Source: Axinella damicornis
Lineage: Eukaryota > Porifera > Demospongiae > Axinellida > Axinellidae
NCBI GenBank assembly: GCA_963931865.1
Contig: OZ007513.1
Coordinates: forward strand, 10,131,467 to 10,195,466
Length of the DNA: 64,000 nucleotides
Direction: 5' to 3'
Below the pieces are notes generated by a model, which saw only the letters and a program-made list of their open reading frames with translations, was not told the DNA's origin and made no database searches. Below, one piece after another: positions 21,291 through 32,807 of this stretch. How positions within the stretch are numbered: the first letter of the stretch is position 1; every line of letters starts with the position of its first letter. A program made the position numbers and the translations under genes.

Positions 21291-24200
21291 CACACACACA
21301 CACATGTACACACACACACATGCACACACACACATGCACTCACTGTTACTCCCTTAGTCTATCAGAGGAGATTGTTGCATTCTCGCACAACCTAGTGGAG
21401 TGGTTGTTTGGGGCAATGCAGGACCTTCCGGCTGCCCTGGGCATGCGCAAAGTGCAGAGTAAGAGATGGCAGACTTCTGGTATTTACTGTCCCTGAATAC
21501 TGTAACATTAGTCTCAATGCCCTTGGAAGCGACATGCTATTTAGCAGCTCAAACCCTGCACCCTTATAATTTACCACTACCATTCCCACCCTCCCACGTA
21601 CACATGCACCTCCCTGCCCCCCCCCCCCCCCACACACACACACACACACATGCACCTCCCCCCCACTCACACACATACATAATAGCTGCTGACTTGTTTG
21701 GGAAGTCCCTCAAACGGCAGACGGCCCTCGTGCAACTTGCAAAAGGAGCTCGAAACACCCTCAGAAGCAGTGAGAATGTGACCCTCATCCTGAACGAGTG
21801 GAGGTGCATCGACTTTGATGCCGCAGCCAAGCACGCCACGTACTCACAACAAATGAGCGAGGCCTCGGCTGAGCTCATCAAAGAATGTAAGCATCAATAG
21901 AGTATAATTTAACAATGCAGGCACATCATGTTGAAAATGGTGTATCTGTCTTGTAAGATTCACTTGTGTTTTTGCTGTGTCACAATCTGAAAAATTCTGA
22001 GTTTTCTTGTGGCGCTTTTGAGTCAGCAGAGCATTTACTGAGTGAAGGCATACTGGTGCTATGGGTATATATAGCAAGCTATATAGCTTGCTGAGTACAT
22101 TGAGCATAAAGGGTATATACACTGGGATCCTTTTCTGTGTCATTCTTGCTAATGGATATTATGCTCACTGTCACAACAAAGTGGTGACACTCTGTAATAG
22201 TTATGTTGCAGTAGCGGGCTTTTGTGTGATTGCAGATCAGGGGAGCATACTGAGATGTGTATCTATCTATCTTACCAGTCATAAGAAACTAACATTCCCC
22301 TCACATAAATGGGAGACTATGACAGCAAGCACCGTCATTGGAGCTAAAATGTAGAGTGAGTAGTAAGGTAGCTTGGTGACTGTGACCCCACCTCCTCCCT
22401 CTGCAGTTTCTCTGGAGATGGAGCAGTTGTTTGTGAAGCAGTCCACACTGGAAGTCTACTTTGAGTGGCTCGACAGCGTCATAGAGAGAAGAGTCAGCGA
22501 AGTGAGTAGACTTGAGCTGACATAAAGGCTTTTTTTTTTTTGAAAGTCGGGATTGTATGAGTAATGGTTGGAGATACCCTTACCACTGAGCTTACCTGGG
22601 CCCAGGGAGCAGAGGTCTACTGATGTGGTACCAGAGTCCCTCTATGTGCTTTGCCAGCCTAGAGCTACTGCCCTACTGCTATTCACCTATGGCATCAGCT
22701 TATAGCATACCAAAATGTTTGCAAATATGTCCATCCTGCACATAGAACACAATTTTTTTTTCCCATCATAATAATTATTATATACACAGCATTACCCCCA
22801 ACTGGTTATGTGTATATATATATACCAGCACCCTCAAGTGCTTGGTGAAGATTGTTGTGGCTTTGGGCATTGTAAGGCACTTGACATAAGAACCTAGACC
22901 ACAACAGAGGGTGCAAACTTCCAAGTGCTGGGCGTCACTAGGTTTCTGGGTGGATTGCATTACACTCAGGTGTGGTAATTGACCTGTAAAGATTGCCTTC
23001 CTCCTGGAAACCAAGGCAACACTAATTGCATACGTGACTGGTAGCATGGGCTTCCTGATGCTCAACAATGATGTCATTAACTTTACAAGGACTCGTTTGG
23101 TGTTGGGAATGCTTGCAAGAATGAGTCACTGACCTAACCTCATTATGGAGCATTACTGCTGGCAGACCATTAGATCTTTCTAGGGCACCCATGGTTTAGA
23201 ATGCAGTGTGTGCATTAAATGTACAGGGTTTTGCAGAATCCTTACAACACTGTGATATGCCTTAGAGCTTGGTGCCTTCTGTATACGGTCACTGAGCCCT
23301 GAACAAGCCGTGTCAGGAAGGAACTTATAGGCTCTAAGGTGTTACAGTGGTTCTACAAAACTCTGTATCTTGAAGTATGTGCAGTTTGGAAAAGGCATAA
23401 TATGATCATCACTACTGTCTTTTTGTCCTTCCTTCGACAGCCAGCAGAGAAGGGTGTGAGTCTCGTGGAGCTCTCTCAAGACTTCCTCATCACCTTCAAC
23501 TACTTCTTCACCTCCGTGGAGAAGGAAGTGATGCTGATGAAGGGGAGGAGCTTTGGTGAGCATGCAAGGTTTTGGTGTGGCTGATTGAGCCACCACTACT
23601 GTGTTACCAGCTAGGGGAGTATTGGGGGAGTGGAAGTGGTGCTTTGTGGTTGTCACATCACATCCTTGGAAGCCTGAAAACGAATTTATAGCTAATGATT
23701 GAGTAGCTCAAGTTCAAGAAGTGGAAGGATGGAAGGCTACTTCAAGCAGCTAGTGACACGGTGATTAGCTGCAAGCTTTTGAAAACTGCATTAATAATCA
23801 TTACCACTGAGCCATATAGCCTGTACCTCCAACTGCATGCTTTGCAAGTGACCATGATGTTTGTCTTTTGCAATCGCAACAGAGATCTGTGCACATATGT
23901 GATCTCAATGCATGGTACTTTACCCATTTTCTCCCTCCACCCCCCAGAACTCTACCGTATGGTCCACATGGTGCTGGATGAGTACGTGAACTACGTAATG
24001 GAACTGCTGCAGGCCCAAGCAATTGAGAAGCAGTACCATGATGTCCTCAAGGTCCATGGAAGTGAGTAGTCATAAGTCTGGCCCCCACAACCATGAAATG
24101 AGACATGGGATGTGCCTGAGGGGTGCGTGCGTGCGTGCATGCAGGCCAGCAAACAAACTAGGCCGCGCATTACTTTCCAGTACTGCCTTACTAGCAACGA

Positions 24201-25204
24201 TGCTACATGCAAGCAAACAGAAGCAGCATTATGATGCCAATGTACCCTGTATACTCCATGTACAACATTAGGTGTGAGTCTACAAGTTTGTTAAACTTTC
24301 TTCCCCCCCCCCCCCCTCTCTCTCTCTCTCATCCCTTCCCCTCTCTCTCTCTCCTCCCGTCCCTCCTCGTCTCTCCCTCCTAACAGGACAAGAGCGGCAA
24401 TCTACTGAACCCCACAACCCGCCATCAACAGCTGTCACTCCGCCCGTCTTTCCCCCCACCCCTGATCACACTCCGATCATGGGAGACAGAGAGTTCTTCA
24501 GCTCCTATGAAACCAAAATAAGCACTGAGTTCCAGGATACCAACCCCGTTTTCACTAGTGCCCTCAACAGCCCTGCATTCACCACAATCACAGACAATTT
24601 TTGTGATAGCTTCTTCAAACACGAGCTTTCTAACTACAGGTCCCCATGTTCTGCTTTACATGTGATGTCTTTGTCTCTCAACGCTAGGGAACAATTGCCG
24701 CCTTTCTTTGACAACACCCCCATGACCCCTCAGTCTTCGACTTTTTCAAGTAGCTCCCCCCTCTCCCATAGTCCTGTACAATCCCCAGAGCCATCTGCCG
24801 CCGACTTAGAATTCACACGACAGAACAGCTGCAGCTCTTCTTCAGATTCGGACTTACCACGCTCTCTGACTCCTGACATATTGACTGGTACGATAGCTGA
24901 CACTCGCTCTTCCTCGAGTCCTTCTGTTCACAGTGACAACTGCAGCCTAGACATTGCTGCATCCCTTGAGCTCGTTGCCGAGGGCAACTGTGCCAGTGCT
25001 CCCCCGTATGACTTCATTCACCAAGACAGTGCTGTCGCTAGCCCATTCTCCGGCTGCTGTTCTCCGCAGATTCCCTCCCAACACGGTACCCACCCTTATG
25101 CCGCCTACTCCCAGTATGACTTTGAGCTGCTACAGCTCATGTCGAGCACGGACGATCTGCTGGTCGATCCCCTGATGCCGAACCCTGCCCCACCCATCCA
25201 CTGA
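17937..25204 (+). CDS. RFX4/RFX6-type transcription factor, eight 3' exons (5' partial)
   Basis: Eight exons join in phase to 497 residues: 17937-18050, 21081-21130, 21358-21458, 21686-21886, 22407-22501, 23441-23555, 23948-24061 and 24387-25204. The first encodes VQDFLVHFWQGMPSHMLPIL, closely resembling the extended dimerisation region of vertebrate RFX4. Later exons carry EVLIPATLQPLPD, GKSLKRQTALVQLAKGARN, EVYFEWLDSVIERRV, ELSQDFLITFNYFF and LYRMVHMVLDEYVNYVMELL, in the order seen in RFX4/RFX6 and RFX1-3. The last exon adds a long Ser/Pro/Thr-rich tail with acidic patches, typical of an activation region. RFX factors bind X-box DNA and, in animals, control ciliary genes; that role here is inference. 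The winged-helix DNA-binding exons were not found in the 18 kb upstream. They may lie outside the window or be missing. Intron 1 is 3.0 kb and holds a 192-bp tandem repeat; the others are 227-939 bp. Confidence 0.85.
18973..19548. repeat. 192-bp tandem repeat, three copies
   Basis: Three almost identical 192-bp units start at 18973, 19165 and 19357 (each gtcaccatggcaacac). I see about one substitution between them, so the duplication is recent or kept uniform. The unit is a multiple of three and stays open on both strands, but it lies in the first visible intron of the RFX-like gene and has no recognisable protein content. The starting sequence cttgattagtggatgccatt flanks splice-neutral DNA. 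Confidence 0.95.
21254..21342. repeat. (CA)n microsatellite in an RFX intron
   Basis: An interrupted CA run ending about 15 bp upstream of the acceptor for the exon at 21358. Confidence 0.95.
21616..21682. repeat. C-run and (CA)n microsatellite in an RFX intron
   Basis: A run of C followed by CA repeats immediately before the acceptor of the exon at 21686, so it forms the polypyrimidine-like stretch of that intron. A similar C/CT-rich tract (24300-24385) precedes the last exon. Confidence 0.9.
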
Positions 25205-26640
25205 CCAGTATGCCTCGCATAGAAGATGGTAGTTACAAATATGCAAATCATGGCTTTAGAAGAGTTCCCATCCGACTTACAGTGAACATTGATGGTCTAC
25301 AGCAAACGCAAGGATTTTTTTTAATGAAAACGTTTTCCCTATTTGTAGCATTTGTAACATTCAAAATGAATTTGTATTTTGGTATCGCTGTGTAGCCAAA
25401 TCTCACAGCCCAAATTTTTACCCACTGCTGTCATTAATCACTGAATTTTATTCACTTCAGTTGTGTGTACGTGTTCACTTCCAAGTAACCTGCATAATCA
25501 CTCATTCCACACCATTTGTGTGTTGTAACCGAGTATCTCTTTATGTATGTCTGTTGAGCACACTTGAATAGAAAGTACTGTCTATAGCTTTAGATCCACC
25601 ATTTTGTGTACTTCTACCAGCATGCAATCATTGTACGTTTTAGTTCTCCTTATAGCCGACTCATCAATTTTATCAATGAAGTTTTTTTTTCAGCATAATT
25701 GTTTGGCAGCTAGACATCCCATGAGTTGTATACACATGTACCTACTAGTTTTATGACTCTCAAGTTATTAGCTATAAGTGGGCTATAAATATGTTCTGCT
25801 TTGCCCAGAACATCCTCTAGCTTCGGTGATCGCAGCTGCAGGAACCAGCTTCCTGGTGCTAGGCCAGGATCGAGTCGAGAATCGGTATGTACGGGGTGCA
25901 TGGCCCAGACTCATACTCCATTATTGGGGAGGCAACATTCAGACCCCTTTCTGCAGACGAATTTGCCACCTCAACTTAGTTCCTTGGTACAAATTTAGTA
26001 TTCAAACCCAAGCCAGCTGAAACCGGTTGTGCATGCATGTGCGCCACTTCCCACCAAATACTCTAGTATAGTAGTATAGTATCGGCAGGTGGGCCCAGGC
26101 TAAAGGAAGGGACTAGTGCAGTACAGGGAGGGTGGAGCATTGCTATGTGAAAGGAATGGGTTGGGAGAAAAGGAGAACATTCAGATGCTTTCCTTCTCGA
26201 TCCCACCATAATTATAAGAAATAAAAATCTGTACGTGCCAAGCTTAATTCCGTCTCAACACACCTCCTTCAACTAATTGTGTTTGTCCTCATGAACATGG
26301 TACATTGCAGTACAGGTTGTGTGCCACCATGCAATTTAATGCCACCTATACCGATCATGATCACTCTCCTAAAAGTAAACAACTTTTGTACATAGCTGGA
26401 AGCCTGAGCTTGAAAAAACATAGCACATTTCATTTGTGAGAATAATTCTTGTAGTGGTTGATAAGTTTGCATGCAAACTATCCACCAATTGAATAACAGA
26501 CCAAACAGGTCCTAATTGTCTCTAGACAAACGAATTTGCTAACTGTCTGTTGTCAAGACGAAGTGTTTGGAGGTGTGTCTTCCCTGGTCAAGGCAGGACT
26601 CTAACCACTCAAGAGAGAGAACCTCAGCTGTGCAGTCTGA
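25205..26640. other. 3' flank of the RFX-like gene, no further gene seen
   Basis: Probable 3' UTR and intergenic DNA. The nearest clear AATAAA on the plus strand is near 26219, about 1 kb past the stop, so the true cleavage site is uncertain. No other exon recognised. Confidence 0.4.
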
Positions 26641-26645
26641 AGGAA

Positions 26646-26834
26646 GGCCTGTGTGTGTGTGTGTATGTGTGTGCATGCGTACGTGCGTGTGCATGCATGT
26701 GTGTGTGTATGTGTGTGCATGCGTACGTGCGTGTGCATGCATTGTGTGTGTGTATGTGTGTGTGTACGTGTGTGTGTACGTGAGTGTGTGTGTATGTGTG
26801 AGTGCGTGTGTGCATGTGTGTGTGTGTGTGGTCA
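26646..26834. repeat. (TG)n/(TGTGCATGCGTACG) microsatellite
   Basis: An imperfect TG tract with repeated gtgtgcatgcgtacgtgcgt blocks. Long open frames on both strands (Cys/Val or Thr/His rich) are artefacts of the dinucleotide repeat. Confidence 0.95.
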
Positions 26835-27279
26835 TTGCTCTTAATTATTGCTCATACATCTTTATGCCATGCAGCTAGTCCACATATCCCTTCTAGTCTG
26901 TCATGAGGCTCAAAACAGCACTAAAGTTTCACATTGTATGGTAGGTGAAAATACTGGCAACTTCGCAACGAACTGTGCCCACTTTGTCTATGATTGGTGT
27001 AGCACTATTACACAACATCTGGTAAGAACAGCTAAAGACATGATCACGAGCTAAGTGCAATTTTCACTTCCTGTCTAGAAGGAAGCTGACCTCTTATTAC
27101 TAGGCTGAGTATTAGTCAAAGGTGTAGTCTATATATCTCACCTGCGAGTCATCCTTCTTGCAAAGAAAAAAAATCAAGAGAGCTGCCTCCTCTACTTGCC
27201 ATCCTGCTGGCCTCCCTGGCTACTCTTCATAGGCCAGTGCTCGAGCCGAGAGATTGATTCCTGAGAAATGACCATGCAC

Positions 27280-27390
27280 CTGGCTCCCGAGGCTGAGCCA
27301 CTATCAGAGCCAGCTGGAGAGAAGGAGAGATAGAGAGAGAGTGTGAATGTGTGTGAGCAAGTGTGTGTGCATTATGAGCTTGTAGGTGTG

Positions 27391-27431
<41 letters not shown>

Positions 27432-27432
27432 A

Positions 27433-27499
<67 letters not shown>

Positions 27500-27700
27500 G
27501 TGGGCGGGAACAAGAAGTGGAATAACGGAGACAGGAGGGAGGGGGAGTGGAGATTGGAGAGAGCGGGATTGGAGATTGGAGAGAGAAGAGTGGGGGGGGG
27601 GGGGGGGGGGAGTGGAGTGAAATTGAGAAGGTGAAAAGAAGAGGAAGGGGGCAGAGGGGACTGTGGAAGGGGGGGGGGGGGGGGGGGGGGGGGGGCGGGT
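27280..27700. repeat. (GT)n followed by G-runs
   Basis: A GT tract of more than 100 bp (27388-27502), a purine-rich gagagt stretch, and two homopolymer G runs (about 27592-27610 and 27669-27695). Run lengths are likely to be unreliable in the assembly. No gene. Confidence 0.95.
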
Positions 27701-27988
27701 AGCCTGCTGGTCTTACACATTCCTACATGTACATCTTACACATTCCTACATGCACACATTCCTACATGTACACCACTGCTGGTCTTACACATTCCTACAC
27801 GTACATTCCTTTCATCCTTCCAGCCAGTTCATGTATACTGTGTCTGAGGCTTCAGAGACTGGCAGCCGGTACAGAGAACAAGCCACCCTTGCCCCACCTT
27901 CCAGAATCTTCTGCATAGGGGCAGGACAAACAGTGAACACACCACATCATCTCTGGTCAATGGAATCCACAATATTGTCAGTGGTTCA

Positions 27989-28021
27989 CTAGCCTCGTTC
28001 CCAGGCCTGGGAACGAGGCTA
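27989..28021. mobile_element. 33-bp palindromic micro-insertion with 8-bp duplication
   Basis: A nearly perfect palindrome centred on cccaggcctggg, with arms ctagcctcgttcccagg, lies between two copies of GTGGTTCA (27981-27988 and 28022-28029). An 8-bp duplication is the hAT signature, so this looks like two terminal inverted repeats fused head to head. The arm resembles the ends of the hairpin at 10219-10338. Confidence 0.7.
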
Positions 28022-28029
28022 GTGGTTCA

Positions 28030-29045
28030 AATCAATTGATTGGGGTCAACATGATTATTGGTCAGGCTGTGAGGAGGGAAGTTTGACCAACAAATGAAGG
28101 GCAAACAAAAGTATGCGATTTCATCTAACCGTAACCTTAACTGTACCTCCACATTTTGGTATGTGTACGTACAGCTTAAAGCTGGTCAAACTTCTTCTTG
28201 TCAGCATTACTGGACTCGGAGTAGTCCTTCCCTTCATACATGTACATGTTCTCCGGAGCTAGAACAAGGGAAACAAGAATAGCTGGTGGTAACAACAGCT
28301 GCCATCTCTGTGAACAGTGGACAATATAATCTTGTTTACCTTCTGAGAAAAAGGCACAAAATATTATTATTATAACCTTTCTGCCCAATCCTGCCTATCT
28401 GGGCAAATTACATAAGCTTGGAAAACCAGGAGAAAACTCTTCCCACAGTCAGTTGCCAGCTGGTTGGACTCGAGCCTGAAGTCAAGTGTGTATCCATATC
28501 GATCAATAGCTAGCTAGCTAGGTGGTTTACCTCTGCTGTGTTCATGCAGTAAGAGTTGACAGCTCCCCCTTCCCTCCCTCCCTTCCCTTTGACAGCTCCC
28601 CCTTCCTTCCCTCCCTTCCCTTTCCATCCTCCCCATTCTCTTTCTCAACTTACCTTCGACTAGATGGGCTACTAACAGAATGGAGTCTCACAGAAACAAC
28701 CTCGTTCCCAGACGCCGAGTTCCGAGCGGCGTGGGGCCAGGGCACCATCGTGCAAACTTATTCCGAAGCGGCGTGGGGTCTGGGCACCACCTAGCTACCG
28801 CCTCAAACCCAACTGTCACAGCAACAACCTCCTTCCTCCCAGAATCGGCGTGGGGTCTGAGCACCACCCCGGCCGTACTATTTGCCTACGGAACAGCATT
28901 CGAAGTAAACAATACAACCACAGCTATGTGAATACAACCACAGCAGCAGAGGGAAAGCCATTGGCAGAAGGCCTACTTGAGGAGGCCAACGCCATTGGAG
29001 ACTGAAGAAAATCGACAGAGACAGAAACTGGCCACCTGCACGGCC
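28030..29045. other. No gene recognised; small GC-rich repeats
   Basis: Contains a duplicated pyrimidine tract (agctcccccttcc, 28562-28630) and three diverged copies of a ggcgtggggtctgggcacca block between about 28725 and 28870. No protein-coding exon is supported. Confidence 0.4.
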
Positions 29046-29220
29046 ATTTCGCGCCAAAATGTCAACGGACCAATCAAATAAGAGCATTAGGGGGTACCGG
29101 CGCGCGTTTCCGGCCGGCTTTTGCCGACTTTGGCGCCAAAATATCAACCGACCAATCAAATAAGAGCATTTGGGGCTCCCGGCGCGCGCGTTTCCGGCCG
29201 GCTTTTGCGGGTATATAAAG
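29046..29220 (+). promoter_or_regulatory. Duplicated CCAAT/E2F-like block with TATA box
   Basis: Two tandem copies of an 82-bp unit each contain gcgccaaaat, gaccaatcaaataagagcat and a GC-rich ggcgcgcg...ccggccggcttttgc segment. The second copy has TTTGGCGCCAAAA, a symmetric E2F-type site. Immediately after comes TATATAAAG at 29212-29220. CCAAT, E2F-like and TATA elements in this order are typical of strong or cell-cycle promoters, histone genes included. No matching histone or other ORF follows. The first feature downstream is a 17-bp array and then a LINE reverse transcriptase frame. I infer a plus-strand promoter. Confidence 0.6.
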
Positions 29221-29334
29221 CGCCTCCCGCAGTGTTGAAGTCATTCGGGGTTAGGTAGAGCTCGGGTGAGGTTAAGGTGAGGTGAGCCCTCACCCTAACT
29301 TTACCCTTGCTGTACCTTTCACTGCTTGGGGGGT

Positions 29335-29589
29335 GGGTAGCCTGGGAGGGCGGGTAGCCTGGGAGGGCGGGTAGCCTGGGAGGGCGGGTAGCCTGGGAGG
29401 GCGGGTAGCCTGGGAGGGCGGGTAGCCTGGGAGGGCGGGTAGCCTGGGAGGGCGGGTAGCCTGGGAGGGCGGGTAGCCTGGGAGGGCGGGTAGCCTGGGA
29501 GGGCGGGTAGCCTGGGAGGGCGGGTAGCCTGGGAGGGCGGGTAGCCTGGGAGGGCGGGTAGCCTGGGGGCGGGTTGCCTGGGAGCCTGG
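29335..29589. repeat. 17-bp G-rich minisatellite, about 14 copies
   Basis: The unit gggtagcctgggagggc repeats almost perfectly. The plus strand has GGG triplets spaced by one to six bases across the whole array, meeting the usual G-quadruplex pattern many times over. Confidence 0.95.
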
Positions 29590-29635
29590 TTAGACTCTAA
29601 CTGCCGCCCTTAATTCGGATACATCAGAGGAATTT

Positions 29636-30676
29636 TTGTACAGGAAGGGAGTAAGACAGGGCTGTAACTTAAGCCCGCTGTTATTCAGCCTCTTCATTCA
29701 CGACCTCGAGAAGTACCTAGTAGAAAACAACTCGGGTTCAATTGAAATCAATTCTACAAACCTCCACCTTTTATTATTTGCTGATGACCTAGTGTTACTA
29801 GCTGACACTCCAGCAGGCCTACAGAAATCGATTCACTGCTCAAAATGGAACCTGAGAATTAACATGGAGAAAACGAAGGTTATGGAATTTAGGTTCCAAA
29901 GGAGAAAGGACCCCAGCCCGCCCTACAGTTTGCACAACCAGATAATCGAAGTAACAAAGTCATACAGATACCTTGGAATTATCTTAACAAGCAACGGGGG
30001 CCTGAAAACAGCAGTGGACACCCTAGCAAAACAGGGACAAAAGTCTCTGTTCTGCCTGCTTAAAAAGGCTTCGAAACTACAATACCCTAACCCGTTACTG
30101 CTCAGCCATCTATTCGATGCTCTTGTACGACCAGTCCTGGAATACGGTAGTGAGACTTGGGGCTACATAAAGGCAGAAGAGATTGAAAAAGTGCACCGAA
30201 AATTTATAAAGTTTGCGCTAGGTCTACCAAGTTCAGCAGCAAATCTCGCAGTTTATGGAGAAATAGGCAGAACACCACTAGACGTTAGACAAAATGTCCT
30301 AATGGTTAAGTACTGGCTGAGACTGGCAACAGATCGGGAAATTTCTCATTACCTCAGTGAAGCCTACCTGGAATCGCTCAGTGATTCTCCTTGGGCAGTA
30401 CACATTAAAAAGGTGTTAGAGAGGGCAGGATTCGCTGAAATCTGGCTAAATCCCCAGATAGTGGACCAGCGTGCAGTCATCAATAACCTCCAACAAAGAC
30501 TTCAAGATCAGTACACACAGTCATGGCAAAGTGAGCTAAGCAACACAACAGGGAAACTAAGACTGTACAAGTTATTTAAATATATAAACAAACCTAACAA
30601 ATGGAGTAACTTCTTATCGTTCACTGACCACACAAATAGAAACTTGTCTAAAGTACTGAGATGGAGAAAAGAGTGA
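29636..30676 (+). pseudogene. LINE reverse transcriptase, C-terminal two thirds
   Basis: The 346-codon frame begins in the palm (GVRQGCNLSPLLFSLFIHDL, the SPLLF block) and contains LLFADDLVLLA with the catalytic FADD at residues 48-51. It is followed by the thumb (KTKVMEFRF, SYRYLGIILTSNGG) and the connecting helices (ALVRPVLEYGSETWG). The frame is open slightly upstream of the ATG (DTSEEFLYRKG), so this ATG is not a real start. The fingers, endonuclease and ORF1 are absent. The frame ends RWRKE shortly after a segment that in relatives would continue into the Cys-rich C-terminus. I assign it to CR1/L2/Jockey-like LINEs. Confidence 0.8.
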
Positions 30677-30689
30677 TACATTGCACAAC

Positions 30690-30948
30690 AATATTTTAAT
30701 AGTGATGAGCGTTCCGGTAATTCCTCATACAGTTTACAAGAGAACATGAAGTGTGGTTCATCTTCGATTTCTGTGTTGTTGCAGACCCAGCATGTTCTTT
30801 GGTCCGCGGGTATTGGTGAGGGCATTGCGTACCGACCTGTTTCTATTCTCAAGGCATGTGCACTCACTCTTAATTTGCATATTGGTATTCTGAGATACGC
30901 AGGTAAGGTTAGATAGGCTTCAGGAGCTAGGTTTCGCAAGGCTTCCAA
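30690..30948 (-). pseudogene. LINE C-terminal zinc-knuckle segment, inverted
   Basis: The minus strand reads LRVSAHALRIETGRYAMPSP, then CWVCNNTEIEDEPHFMFSC. This is the C-x2-C...H...C ending typical of LINE ORF2 proteins, and it would normally follow the plus-strand ORF ending at 30676. It lies in opposite orientation, consistent with a local inversion inside the element. Confidence 0.75.
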
Positions 30949-31078
30949 GCACAGGTCTGCTCAATTTCAAGGTTAAACAGCCGCCCACCCTCAACTCATC
31001 ACATTCATGTACACACTTATACTGTGACTTATGGGCCTTCTGGCCTTTACTGTCAATAAAATCATTATTATTATTATT

Positions 31079-31860
31079 ATAGTTTCCCCAAATGTTTATT
31101 CATCCATGACCCACACTGATGTTTACCCTACATAACAAAGGTATAGGGGTGGAAAGGTCACTAAACACCCAGTCACCTCTGGGTAGCTAGGATACCATGC
31201 AGTGTCTATCTTACTTAACACCTGGTGTCTAACCGGCATACGTCAAAGGAAGTGTCCGTTTGTTATTCAAAGTATGGTCTATAACTTCTTTGGATGTGTC
31301 CTGGTCGAACTGTAAACAGAGGAAAATATCTAGGGGGATAATTGCATATTGGAGAATTTAAGGTGGCACATGCATCACCTACCACTGACTAGACTGCCCC
31401 AGCAAGTGAAGGAGGTGGCTAAGAATTTTAATTTCACATGATAGTTGCTCTTTTTCAGACCTTCTCGTTGCACTTGATACCTGTTTCCCAACCTTTGTAC
31501 TGCATAGTTGCCCAGGTACTATCGAGGTGGAGAACATCTACGTATTTGTATTGTATTATAAACAAAGCCACTTGCAATTAATGAACATGTCTGTGTGGCC
31601 ATGTTGTTGGTGTTTACATTATGTAGGCCACCAGTTTTATCCCCATGCACCTTCATATCATTAATCCAAGAAATATAATTATAAATTATGAACTTAGTAT
31701 ACATATGAACAGTATGATTATAAAGGGGGGGGGGGGGGGGGGGGGTTATATTTGAATTATAAAATGCAAAGAGTATTCATGTCCAGAGCTTCTGGCTTAA
31801 GCAGATGCTAAACCCATTGCGGACACTTATGTGAGGCCTGCTTAGGATCTCCTTGATCTC
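31079..31860. other. No gene recognised
   Basis: Intergenic sequence with a G homopolymer at about 31724-31745. No coding segment supported. Confidence 0.4.
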
Positions 31861-32330
31861 TCCTGGTCTGAACCATCTGAGCACTGGAGTGTCGCACTGA
31901 TGTAGTAGTATGCAAGTACTCCGGCAACTACTCGATCCTGCAACTACTACTGCTCCTGCAAGTAGTCGTACTTGTGCAACTACAGCTGCAACTGCTGCTA
32001 TTACTACTACAAGTACTCCTACAACTACTCCTGCAGCTCTTCCAGAAAGTCCTGCTGCTGCAACTACTTCTTTAAAATTACTCCTTTAAGGGTTCCTAAA
32101 ATTCCTCGTTCGTCTATTCTTTCAATAGCTTCTCTAACTACAAATGCTCCTACAGCTCCTGCATCCACTTCTGGAGGTTCTCCAACCGTTCTTCCTGCAA
32201 CTCCTCTTTTAATTACTCCTGAAACTCCCCTTGCCATTGGTTTGCTATATCTCCTTGGATTCCTTAGTCTCTCACCGTCTGAACCATCTCACCACTGGAG
32301 TATGTGGTAGTATCAGTTGCAGCCAGCTCT
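31842..32330. repeat. Low-complexity act/cct-rich tract between 50-bp direct repeats
   Basis: Sequences near 31842-31892 and 32250-32302 share gaaccatctgagcactggagt-like text. Between them lies a run of act, cct and gca triplets (Thr/Ala/Pro-rich in one plus frame; hydrophobic Gly/Val/Ala-rich in the minus frame, e.g. GVVVGVLVVIAAVAAVVAQV). A decayed low-complexity exon on the minus strand is possible; function unknown. Confidence 0.4.
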
Positions 32331-32807
32331 TCACTGTTTCTATCAAAGTTTTCTGTATTCTTTATAAAGGGGAAAGGGGACATCAATAATAAATCTGGCA
32401 TGAAGGAAGAGTCCGAAAGGATCAAAAGTTATAAAAGCTTCCCTACTTTCGGTTTCTGTGAGGGATACTGCATATAGGTAGGGTTGCCCTCCCTAGAGGG
32501 CAAGGCACATGTTCAAAATGGTGTCTATGGCCATTACATGGATGCTGTTGTCAAAGTTTTTGAACTGCTACTGGACAGGAGGTGCTACGAAACTGCTATG
32601 TCAGCACTATAACCGTAAGCCTGAGAATGAATGGATGTAGCTACTTGTAGCTACTCTATATACTATAGCTAGCCTGCTCCACAACTGTGTCTTAGCTACT
32701 ACTGAGGATTAGCTATCTTGAAGAGTATCATACAACTGTCCCATGCAGCTGGTTTTTATATCATCTTTGTTTTCAGTGCGTATTTAAAGCATGCAGGCCT
32801 ATAGTTA

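Larger units (their letters stand above)
29607..31078 (+). mobile_element. 5'-truncated, rearranged non-LTR retrotransposon (LINE)
   Basis: The segment contains the 3' half of a reverse transcriptase ORF in plus orientation, then a region coding in minus orientation for the element's C-terminal Cys/His block, then a plus-strand 3' end with AATAAA (about 31059) followed by ATT repeats, a common tail of CR1/L2-type LINEs. The element is 5' truncated and its 3' coding part is inverted. Confidence 0.7.

Noticed and set aside
26539..27720. Several ORFs rich in Cys/Val or Thr/His
   Set aside because: They translate TG/CA microsatellites and C or G runs.
29220..29335. Histone gene behind the CCAAT/TATA block
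   Set aside because: No histone-like frame follows; the downstream sequence is non-coding and then a repeat array.
30508..30690. Continuation of the minus-strand LINE C-terminus
   Set aside because: It overlaps well-ordered plus-strand reverse transcriptase sequence; one reading must be coincidental, and the plus one fits its neighbours.
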